A DNA stretch of 64,000 nt from Tribonema minus (Eukaryota > Sar > Xanthophyceae > Tribonematales > Tribonemataceae), in NCBI GenBank assembly GCA_017506865.1, contig JAFCMP010000412.1, forward strand, positions 310,001-374,000. Reading direction: 5' to 3'. Shown here piece by piece: positions 29,568 to 39,410 of the stretch. Made by a program: the position numbers and the translations under genes. How positions within the stretch are numbered: position 1 is the stretch's first letter; every line of letters starts with the position of its first letter. Under the pieces are notes generated by a model. The model saw nothing but the letters and a program-made list of their open reading frames with translations, was not told the DNA's origin and did not search any database.

Positions 29568-32500
29568 TTAGTACGCGCTCGCATCGTCCTGGTCCTTGAG
29601 CTTGAGGGGACCAACATACCCCACCCAGCCCGCCTCCCCCGTGCTCTCGGGCGCGGCAAGCAGCATCGGCAGGTCCTCGTACGGGTGCTGTATGCTCGCC
29701 GTCAAATACGCGCAGCCGTTGATATCGCCGTGCCAGTACACCCCCGTAATTTCAGCCCCCACGACTGCCGTGAGGACGCGCGTGAGGGGCCCCGCCCCCG
29801 TGCTAAGCGATGCCGCCCAGAGCATGTTGTTGACGTGGCTCTTGGTGTCCTCCGCGACGATGAGGCGGTCTTCTGCGGAGATGGTGTTGTCGGGGGAGGA
29901 GAGGCCGTCTACGAGGCACGAGTTAGGGTCCTCGGCGTCCGTGGAGGGCGTGCCGCACAGCGTCGCCTTGAGCGTCTGGGCCTGAGGGTAGGTTGGTAGG
30001 GGTATGCAGGTATGATAGGAAGGGGGGGGGGGAGGGGCGGGGGATTTGTCAATGGGTTGGTGCTCGTGCGGTGGAGGGCACGTCGCACAGCGTCGCCTGT
30101 CGCACAGCGTCGCCTTAAGGGTCTGGGCCTGAGGGTAGGTAGGGGTATACAGGTATGATAGGAAGGGGGGTGGGGTGAATGCGTGTCAATGAGTTTGTGC
30201 GTGTGCGGTGAAGGGCATGCTGCACAGCGTCACCTTGAGGGTCTGGGCCTGGGGGTAGGTAAGGGTAACAGGACTGATATAAAGGGGGAGGGGTAGTGTA
30301 CGAATGCGCCAATGGGATTGTGCGCCTGCGGCGGCGTTTGACAAAGGTGGCGGCTCGTGCCAAGTGCTTCGGGGGGCGGACACTGTTCAGGTTGAAGTAT
30401 GGGAGATGCATGGATGCGTCCATGCAAACGCGCGCTCGAACACGCAAATGCGCTCATTTATTGATGCGCGCTCTACGTCCTGCTTCTGCCACCTTCATAT
30501 AGTTTCAGAACGGACCGAGCTATGCTGCCAAGACGCAAATCTGCAATATCATGTATTGATGTACGTTGAGGTGGACGCTCACTTCAATATACTGCATGCA
30601 CCTACCCACTGCATGTGTCACGTGCCTCCTGAGTCTGACGACCCCACTAGAAGAAATGTTCAAACTTTCAATGAAGGTCACGCTCAAGTTGAGGTGCATA
30701 CTTCACCGTGACATGCACAAAGCCCCTCTGTCTCGCCTGCCACCAACTGACACCAGAACAGACTGCCATGATGGCGCAACGACGCTTCGCTGGTATGAAC
30801 TTGAAGTGGGTGCATATTTCAATATAGAAGTAGCATCATGCAATGCCATTGATGCACATACACCCTCCCCCCCCCTCTCCCTTCTGTCTCACCTGCCACC
30901 ATCCATCGCATGCAACCAGCTGCAGCTCGTACACGCAGCCGCAGGGGTTGTATGGCAGGCGCACATTGTTGGCGCTGGCAATGTCGTAGTCCTTGCTGGC
31001 CTCACCCTCTGCGGCAAAGTCCTCCATGCCTGCGCATTGACCGGTGATGGTATCGACAACACTGTGCTTAGAGAAAACTGCCAATGTAGGCGCTGCCGCT
31101 GCTGCCCAAACAAATGCAGCAACAGAGCTTTGAAGCTGGAGTGTCATTGTCACACAATCGGCAAGGCCCTCAGCGGCAACATCCTTCATCATGATGATGA
31201 TGATGTCCTTCATCATGATGTGGTGAAATCTTTCGTGCGTGGGCGTTGATCAGCGGTGTTGTCAGCAGGTCGGCTCAGTGATCACGGAGAGCATCGCGCT
31301 TGCAGGCAAAGGACAGTGCTGATTGGCAAATGTTTGGAGTTATTTGTTTATGACAGTTCCTGTGCACATTGCAAGGGCTTCTGCATGCACGCCCAATGCA
31401 TCGCATGACGAGGTGCACGGGGTCAAGGTGCAGATTGGCGCAATCAGCAGTGCCGCGATCACCACCAACAGCGTTAGCAGGCGCACTGCTGCTGCTGCCT
31501 GATGAATGTTGAAGTAAACTGAAATAATCTCACGCAAGACATGAAGTTTTGTTGACCAGTAAGAAGATGTCACAATAAGGTCATGTGTGTCTTGGCGTCC
31601 CTGACAGATATCATCGCTCAGCATCATGACCCTAACCCTAACGGGTATTGTTGCTCAGCATTTCTAAGGGATCCAGGCATTGCAGTGGCAAACTTTCAAG
31701 AGGTGCACAATGGCAACACAGCGCACACCAGCGCCATCAACTGTAGCATAAGCTGAGGCACTCGTCTTGCACACTCTGGTGATGCTCATCAAAGCACACG
31801 CTTGAGCAGGACGCTATCACAGCGCTCAGGCTCACCGTTGCGCACGCTGGTGATGCTGGTGCGGATCTTCATGTTCGAGGGGTCCAGCGTGATGCCCTCC
31901 CACCTGCATGCAACAAGCAGGCAGGGTAGGTTAGGGTATCATATATATATGATACTCACAGCAATGTCAAAATCAGGACTGATCTATTCCTTTCCTCCCG
32001 CCGGCACACGGCGTACATCAGCATCACGTGCACATATTGTTGGGGTTGAGCCACCGTGTTCTCCCGTAGCACGCTGGGAGGGGATGAGCGCACTCGCTTT
32101 AAGGAAAGCACACACTTCAGAGGTAGATCTAGAAATTGAGAGGCTGTTCCCCAGGGAAACGAGAGGCTGTACCCAGGGCCTGCTGCCCCCCCTCCCCCCC
32201 CCCCCCCCCCCCCCCCCCACACACACACAGCATCATCCTGGACACCTAAATACCTTGCTCGTATGCACTTCACAATCTGCAACAGAGCGATTGCGTCAGC
32301 AGCACACACATACTGCTTGTTACAGGGGCACCGCACCCTCAGCTCCAACACTCAGCATTCCATCCGACTTGTCTCGCGGCTCTGAGACCATGGGTTTATT
32401 GCATCTGTTTTTGTGTACCATACGGCGTATGACTCACTTGCTGAATTCGGTGGTCGCGCCGAGGGTGGCGGCGTAGCGGCGCGTCTCAAACCGCGACGCG

Positions 32501-35500
32501 AACTTCTCCATGCCGGGCTTCAAGCGGAGACACTCCACGCCGCCGTACGCGCCGGCAACCACTCCCTTGAACCCGGGAGTGGGGCACGTCATGTCGGCCG
32601 CAGGCGCCTCGGTGTCGAACAGCGAGTCGAAGGTCATGGTGTCGGCGGCCGCCTCTATTTCGGCCTGCGTCGCGTGCCCGAGGTTTATCCACTGCACCAT
32701 GAAGGTGCCGCCGGCGTCGGCGGAGAGCTGCGTCATCTTGGCCGCATAGAGTGTGCCGTCTGCGAGGCCGCCGGGGGTGTCGGCAACAAAGGCAAAGAAG
32801 CCGACCTGCCAGTGCGAACAAACAAAAGGGAAGGCGGCACGCGGTCGTTGGGTTGTGAGGTGCTGCAATTCTCAAGTACACCACGTTGTTGAAGTAGATG
32901 TCATCTTGGCCGCGTAGAGTGTGTCGTCCGCGAGGCCGCCGGGGGTGTCAGCAACGAAGGCAAAGAAACCGACCTGCAAAGGATAAAAGTTGGAACATGG
33001 TCGTGAGGTCGTGACCATATAGCGAGTAATTGTGTACGCATGGTTCAAAGAACATGCACACATCCAGCTGCTCCTGTTGCGTTCCTCATATGCAAACAAG
33101 TTGAAGCAAATGTCATCGTGGCCGCGTAGAGGGTGCCGTCCGCGAGGCCGCCCGGGGTGTCAGCAACGAAGGCGAAGAAGCCGACCTAGGTGCGCGCAGG
33201 AGAAGAGAAGGTGGCATGCAGTCGTTGGGTTGTGGTGTACTGCAATTTGTGCGCCTCAAGTGCGACAAGTTGTTGAAGTAGTTGCTATCTTGGCCGCGTA
33301 CAGGGTGCCGTCTGCGAGGCCGCCGGGGACGTCGACTATGAAGGCAATAGAAGCCGACCTGCGCACAGAAGAATTGAGGGTGGCCCGCGGTCGATGGTTT
33401 GTGGCGTGCTACACTTATACGTGTCCTTTTACTTCGTAGTATTTGTGGTTCAGTACGCATGCACGCATCTATGTACTGTGCTGAAGTTTTCTGTTTTGCG
33501 CACATCGTTTGCAACGAGTTGAAGTAGTTGCATCGTGGCTGCCACACTGTGCCATCTGCAACGAAGGCGAAGAATCCGAGCTGCGCACGCATGGAATTGG
33601 CGCTAGCGCATACGCCACAACCAATTTACTTGCATGTACTAGCCTCTGCGTCTTATTTGTATTAGCGACATTGCAAAGTTCAAGTTGAAATGGCTCTCAT
33701 CTTGGCCGCGCACAGGGTGCCGCCCGTAACGCTGGGGGAATGTCGGCCACAACGACAAAGAAACCGACATGCACAGACAGCAACATTTTATTGCTGAGTT
33801 GTCGGCTGCTGAAATATAAATTCTCGCCTCAATGTACAGGGCGTTGAGTGGCCTTGAATGCAAACTTCAATCCTTAAGTTGTTATGATCCGGCATGGCAA
33901 GGGCGCCTGCCGCCAGCTGACGGGGGGCTTCGGCCACTGTGGCCAAAAAAACTCACCTGTGCGAGTGAACGTGCGCATTGGCAGTTGCGCTGCAAGATTG
34001 GGCAGTTGAAACTGCTGGAACATCCATGCTCCTAGCATTTATTTATGCTACCCTGCAAGATGATTGCTGCGGGACTGCGGGTATGATGTGCATGGACACC
34101 TAGGGAAACACCAATCTTCTATAACTTGTTCATGCTACACTGCACGACAATGTACTGATGGTGTGATATGCATGAACACTTCAAAAAACATCACACTTCA
34201 AGTACTTTTGAAGCACAGAAGTATGCAGAAACATGTATATGTTCTCACGTTGTCGCCGTCGTCCGTCATGTAAACGGTCCTTTCGTCAGGCATGACAATG
34301 CCGAGCTCGTGGGAGAACCTGGATGAGCAATGAGGCAAACGCCAAGCATGAGCTGAGCGCTGCTGAGTTACATCGTGTCAGTGCTCTGCGCACATGATCC
34401 TGCAGTCATGAACAGCATGAGAAGTGGGCCCTCGGCATGCTGCAGCACAATGCTCAGAGCAACACAGGTGTTGCTCGCATGCTGAGGCTGCTCTTTTCAA
34501 GAAAATTGTTATTGCATCGTGTCAGTGCTCTGTCCATGCTGCAGCTGCAGAGCTTTGTGCTCACGCATCGAGCGCTGATGACGCAGCATGCCAGCCGCGC
34601 ACTGACCGCACTACGCTCCGCACTTGTAACACTGGTGCGTGCAACATTCATATATGTGGACCTTCAACGGTGTCAGCGCTCACTTCATATCTATTAATTT
34701 AACATTGTTAGGTGGTGCGCTCGGCACTCCAGGCGTGACACAAGCACTGTGGCGCACGCACGTACATCTACCTTAGGGACTACCGCTCGGCGATGATCAC
34801 AAATGCAACTTAAGAATGCTAATCCTTACACACACCGCACACTCGAGCGCACCGCTTGCATAGCGTCCCTTACAGGTAGGTTACAGGTTTGCTGCTGTAA
34901 CTGGACATGCAGTTCAGCCTCTGATTGAGCTTACAGTCCGGGCCATTGTTATGTTCAGTTGCGGCCCCAAGAAATGCACAGCATTGTGGGCGAAGGGACA
35001 TGCACTTTATCTCCTGAATGAGTGCTCATTCACTGGGGTCATTGGTTTAGCATTAGGTCAGGGTTAGGGTTAGCGTTGGTCGCTCACCTGCCCATGCTCA
35101 TGTGCTTGTAGGTCGATACGGTGCCCTCGGCATCAACGGCGGCTTCAAACATGTAGCCGTACTGCAGAGGGAAAGGAGGGGTGGGGGGGGGGGGGGGGGG
35201 GGGGGCAGCGGAGCAGAAAGAAGCAGAGCGGCACAAAAATTTAGATCGCGCAGGCTGCTGTATTTCCTCAGAGATGTTTCACATCAATTGTTTGAACCCT
35301 CAGCAACGAGGTGTGGGGTGCGCAGCCCAGCCCATTTTTTGAGACAGCAGACCACATTGACTATCAAAAAGGGTGAACTAATTAGTTAGCGGGCCAGAAT
35401 CTGAAGTAGACAGCACATTCAGGCGGCAAGCATCACGCAGCACCTGGGCTGCAGCACCATTTTCATAATCCGCTATACTTCTACATAAATTTTCGATGGC

Positions 35501-37821
35501 GTCGGCATCATACAGAAAATATGTACATGCATCGATCATGAAGCTGCAAGCGACAGGGGGGGACACATTACAAAACCTGTCAGCCTGCCGGCACCAAACC
35601 GCCGTTCTAGCGACCAGTGCCATGCCGTGCCTATGTTGAGCGCTCTAGTATTGTGACCCCTCCTCTAGCCCACTGCCAAAACAAGCGTCAACGCTCAGCT
35701 CACTAAGTGCTCTCTCTTCAACATTCCACACGCAAACCGGGGTGGGGGATCGAAACGGGGACACACCTTGTACGGGTTGAACTGGCTCGTGATGACGGAC
35801 ACGTCGGTGATGTCGGCAGGGTAGGTATCGAAGTAGCGCATGAACCCCACAATGTCCTCGTTGAGGTCATCGACAGCTGTGGCCTCGCTCAGCGCGCGCG
35901 CATCAGGCTCGTACTCCTCGCTGCAGCAGCGAGCAGATGAAAGTTCAACTTGAAGAATGCACTATGAGATACGAATTGGAGGTGTGGGTTGGGGCGCACA
36001 GTCACGTGTTGCAGCAAACATGTGCAGAGGATGTTCAAATTTCTGATCAAGCTGCTTTGTGCAGTTATGAAGGTCCCAGCAGAGGTCACCAACTTTGGGC
36101 ATGGATGCAGCCAGAAGTGTGACAGCAATGAGGTGTACGATAAGGCAGTTGCATACTAAGGTGCTCCACTAGATGGTGAAGCAAACAGAGCAGCGATCAA
36201 CAAGGCCTGCAGCCGATGTGCTGTACACTGGCAGACAGGCTTGAAATTCTGGGCGCTGGCGCAATTAAGACCACAGCAGAGGCCTACACGGGAGCGTGCC
36301 GCGGCAGTCATTCCACTCGGTCGGGTTTCAAGACCGCATGTAGCATCAGCAGGACTGCACCGCCAGCGACTGTAACAATGCGGCGGCAGAAATTGGTGTG
36401 AACCCGCTTTACCTTCTTGCTTTAGACTCTGACATCTATAGAACCTCCATCTTCAATTTGAACTTACCCGGCCAGATGCGTGCCCCATGAAGTCAGGAAC
36501 CCCGCGCACGGGATCCACAATCCCTGCCATGACGACCAGTCGATCGGCCCAGTAGAGGCAATCTTCAGCTCGCATGTGTCGGTATCTTGGGCGAGGGCCG
36601 ACAGGTACAGTGTACCCGGCCTGAACAGTGCGACGCAACGGAGCGATGAGCAACAAATGAGCCATGTAATGCACGTTGCTATATACACGAGCGTTGCACA
36701 AGCATTAAGAATTCTGCGCGCGGCAGTAATGAGTACTACTAGTAGGTGGAAGTTGCAGCTGCACCAGGTTAGGGGGTGTGCTACATGCTACATAGTATCC
36801 AAGTCCAAGCCTTGGTGTGTGCCGCAGAAAAAGTAAAGTCGGATGGGCCTGAGCGCATGTATCACACCTAGTCTAACTACAAAGGAAGTGCGCAGATGGA
36901 GATATCACCTACTAGCCCAAGTACCGAGAATGATTCCTCCATTGCCAAAGCGCTGGCTGCGGTTTGTGACACAAGTCTCGCGCATTGCTGACATGAGGCA
37001 CTGTGATTCCTCATAAGGAGAAACATGCGCTCACATACGCTCACATACCTGGGGCTCTCGAAGTGAGTAAATGAGTAAATGGTGTTGGTGCCTCCGGGCT
37101 GCAAGTAGCTGACAAAATCTGTGAAGCAAAGAATGGCATGCAATGCACCACTCACTGTCAGATGGTGATATCAATGAGACAAGCTTCGCAGTTCTTTCTT
37201 TTTAAAAACAACAAGAAGCTGCAGAAAGGAATGAATTGTGAAGGTTGTGGCAGCATGGTGCGCTCTCGGCACTCTGCTCTTGCATCGCGGCGTCACGGTG
37301 TCCGCACAATGTCATCACACTATGCGGGTCAGAGTTCAGCCATTCAATACACTGCAATCTGTGCAAGATTCCATCAACGAACGCTGAGGTGCATATCACG
37401 TGGGCACAGATGTCAGGACTTGCATGCCTGCCTGGCATTCCGTACCTGGCTCATTTGACACGTCAAGGTCGTTGGACTTCCGCCCCCCATCGGTAGGCTT
37501 ACTCAAAGGGTTGCCATCGATATCCACTACTAGACCGTAAGGCCACGACTTCACGTCGCTCTTATCGTACAACTTGCTGCCATCCCCTCCCTTTGCGATA
37601 TATGGATACTCCTCTCCTGTGCGAGAGATGGTGTGCCAGTCGGTCTGGTACGCCCGCGACCTCAGCGACGCTGCCTTGGATCCTATCACCTGGTGCTGCT
37701 CTGCACCTTCAGGCACGCCAACACCAGAAAAATCCAGCTCGTACAGTTCCGGCTTCTGGTACCAGGCTGCCACGGGCTGCAGCACCGCCGTGGCTACCAG
37801 AGCAGCAGCACTTGCCTTCAT
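29568..37821 (-). CDS. Secreted PhoX-like alkaline phosphatase, 10 exons
   Basis: Exons on the minus strand: 37821-37446, 37118-37049, 36620-36468, 35920-35767, 35161-35088, 34318-34249, 32805-32438, 31903-31836, 31029-30893, 29981-29568. They sum to 1884 nt (627 aa) and all ten join in phase at GT-AG sites. The N terminus is a signal peptide ending about 'QPVAA-W'. Diagnostic PhoX (DUF839) segments are 'THFESPRPGTLYL', 'GFLTSWGTHLAGEEYEPD' (acidic metal-ligand region), 'GRFSHELGIV', 'VYMTDDGDNVGFFAFVAD', 'SSPDNTISAEDRLIVAED', 'GAEITGVYW' and 'QHPYED'. PhoX enzymes are Ca/Fe-dependent extracellular phosphomonoesterases induced by phosphate limitation in bacteria and algae. Secretion and phosphate scavenging are inferred from the family. 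The donor chosen for exon 9 (30,893) is the least certain boundary. Confidence 0.87.
30070..30300 (-). repeat. Partial copies of the 5' end of PhoX exon 10
   Basis: The first ~45 bp of exon 10 plus ~60 bp of preceding intron (29,935-30,045) recur at about 30,078-30,180 and 30,205-30,300, with the acceptor positions at 29,981, 30,128 and 30,248. Both copies keep the CAG acceptor. Confidence 0.9.
31629..31642 (-). repeat. Short telomere-like tract
   Basis: Two CCCTAA units lie in PhoX intron 8, the opposite orientation of the arrays at 9,508, 19,391 and 35,060 on the + strand. Confidence 0.6.
32194..32230 (+). repeat. (C)25 followed by (CA)n microsatellite
   Basis: A run of 25 C is followed by ACACACACACA inside PhoX intron 7. 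On the coding strand it is G-rich, so here it is not a polypyrimidine tract. Confidence 0.9.
32888..33775 (-). repeat. Five decaying copies of the 5' end of PhoX exon 7
   Basis: The first ~80 bp of exon 7 (5' end at 32,805) recur in the upstream intron with 5' ends near 32,973, 33,185, 33,358, 33,580 and 33,768, i.e. spacings of 168, 212, 173, 222 and 188 bp. The nearest copy still encodes VGFFAFVADTPGGLAD. The third has a one-base insertion. The fourth and fifth are short and decayed, and the fifth has lost its AG. Intron sequence between units is also partly repeated, so these are tandem duplications of [intron tail + exon start]. Confidence 0.93.
35060..35074 (+). repeat. Short telomere-like tract
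   Basis: Two to three TTAGGG units lie ~15 bp beyond the donor of PhoX exon 5. Confidence 0.65.
35183..35205 (-). repeat. Poly-C tract before PhoX exon 5 acceptor
   Basis: A run of 23 G on +, hence C on the coding strand, lies ~20 bp upstream of the exon-5 acceptor at 35,162. It is another C-only polypyrimidine tract. Confidence 0.9.
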
Positions 37822-38687
37822 GACGAGAAGTGGTAGTGCATATACCGTGGCTACATTGTGACAGATGCAGATCGGGACATACAGATGCGATCCAAGTCGG
37901 CCCTATATCCGCGATGAGCGGGGTTTGCAGCCTGCTGCGGAGCGCGAGTGCCAGATGCGCAAAAGCTAGAACACTTTTCACCTAACGAATCTTCATGTTG
38001 ATATTGAAGTGGTGGATGAAGAATAAATCTAAAGGTAAAGGTGGAAGTGAAGTGAAGCTGCTTCCACCAGCCACCGTGGACTTGTGTGGTGCCGTCTTGA
38101 CCCTTCCATGTATGTATCAGCACTCTAGTTGCAAGTGCCAAGCGGGCAAGTGTCAAACTTGATGCACTGAGAGTTGAGCTACTGTAACAGCTAATCGTTC
38201 ATGGTTGCTGAAGGTTTGATATCGAGCACTTTTTGAAAAAGCGGCATCAACAAAACAAGACCATGGGCGCAACTCGGGCCAGCTCTCGCAGTTAAATGCT
38301 ATAAACATATATGATAGTCTTTTAAAAACATAAAATGCCAGGGGTCACCACAACACTTGCAAAATGTCTTCATCGGTGCTTTACGTATGTTGTGCAAGCA
38401 ACATTTCCGCTGGCGAGAAGACTTTCTTTGCGAACATGACCGTACATCTGCGCCCAGCGCCTGAGAGAGCGAGCATCAAGACTGCCAGCAGTAATGCCTT
38501 GACGTTGTAACATACCTGTTTTGCTCTATCGTTATTGAACTGGGCTGGATTGCTATGTCAGCCTGAGCGCGCCTGTCAGAGGCATTGAGCTTACCTGAGC
38601 AATTGTTCAAGTGCCATTGCCTGCCGTATCCAGCACTTACGTCGAACCCCACATTTGGGCCAGCCTGGCCCAAATATCTCGTGCGCC
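37822..38687. other. Upstream region of the PhoX-like gene, no gene recognised
   Basis: About 870 bp between the PhoX start codon and the mobile-element nest. It should contain the PhoX promoter. No clear TATA box or known phosphate-response element was identified. Confidence 0.4.
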
Positions 38688-38936
38688 CAGGGTTGGCAAG
38701 TCGTAATTAGGGGCACCCCTAATTAGGCCCCTAATTGTAATTTAGTAATTAGGGGCTGGCGATTTGCCCCTAATTGCCCCTAATTGCCCTGAATTGCTTT
38801 TCAGCTCCCGGAGCCTCAGAGCCCTGGGGCTCAGCCCCCCTCGGCGACTGCTGAGCATGCATGATGACGTCATTGCGCGTCGACGAAGCAGCAGCACTCA
38901 CGCAGAGCAGCAGCAGCAGCAGTGTAGCAAGGTTCA

Positions 38937-39055
38937 ATGGCTGGCGATGAGGCAGACGGTGATGATGTGGAAGTGGTTGGGGCAGCAGGCGGATCTGCGA
39001 GCCGCAAGGGCTTGAAGCCCAAGTTGGGCTTGTGGCAGCTTTTTCGCGATGGTGG
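38937..39055 (+). pseudogene. Interrupted start of a possible BED-finger/hAT protein
   Basis: An open frame begins at ATG 38937 with an acidic Gly-rich start and 'KLGLWQLF', reminiscent of the W-x-x-F of BED zinc fingers. It is broken after 39 codons plus two bases by the outer retrotransposon. The reading frame continues in phase at 63,948 on the far side, where a Cys/His-containing stretch ('RACPHYHD') follows. The family call is tentative, but the in-phase continuation across 24.9 kb is directly visible. Confidence 0.45.
39052..39055 (+). repeat. Target-site duplication of outer element (left)
   Basis: GTGG directly before the 5' LTR, matched by GTGG at 63,944-63,947 directly after the 3' LTR. 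Confidence 0.85.
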
Positions 39056-39410
39056 TGACACGGGCAGCTGTATGTAAAGTAAACTATTTATGTAGCCTTC
39101 TGGCTTATGATGTTTCAACTCTATTATATTCGGCCGTTATTAGGGCCCAGGGCAATTGGTTCGAACTAGGGGAACATTGCAGGAAAACCCCTTAACCGGT
39201 GAGACCCTTGAGTCTCCCCAGATGAAGGGTTGTGCTTGCAAGGCCTCGGTTCTTGTCAGTCAGCTTGGATACCACGGCTCCAGGATAGAGACAACTGAAG
39301 CCAACAACCATCAACCATCATGGACCCTTCTAAATCAGCCCAAGCCAACGCTGCCCCATCTACAAGTAAGACAGGCTTAACATAACAAATATAACCCCAA
39401 CCTTGTTTCA
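39056..39410 (+). repeat. 5' LTR of outer Ty3/gypsy element
   Basis: 355 bp, TGACAC...TTTCA with TG/CA ends, with no difference seen by eye from 63,589-63,943. A TATA-like TATTATATTC lies near 39,121. An ATG at 39,320 opens the gag reading frame and a GTAAG donor follows at 39,366, both inside the LTR. Confidence 0.95.

Larger units (their letters stand above)
38688..39055 (+). mobile_element. Left end of a probable hAT-type DNA transposon
   Basis: CAGGGTTGGCAAG at 38,688 has the look of a hAT terminal inverted repeat (CAGGG start). It is followed at 38,701-38,790 by clustered direct and inverted AATTAGGGG/CCCCTAATT units, as expected for subterminal transposase-binding repeats. The right end lies outside the window, so the TIR pair and 8-bp target duplication cannot be checked. 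The element resumes at 63,948 after the retrotransposon nest. Confidence 0.45.

Noticed and set aside
32888-33775. CRISPR-like array
   Set aside because: Units are long, diverged, coding-derived and irregularly spaced, in a eukaryotic intron.
32888-33775. Annotating the exon-7 copies as mutually exclusive exons
   Set aside because: No copy has a donor at its end and several carry indels or have lost the acceptor. They are partial exon starts only.
39156-39380. 74-codon open frame inside both outer LTRs
   Set aside because: Its presence in both LTRs only reflects LTR identity. It is out of frame with the ATG/donor that leads into gag, and has no recognisable domain.
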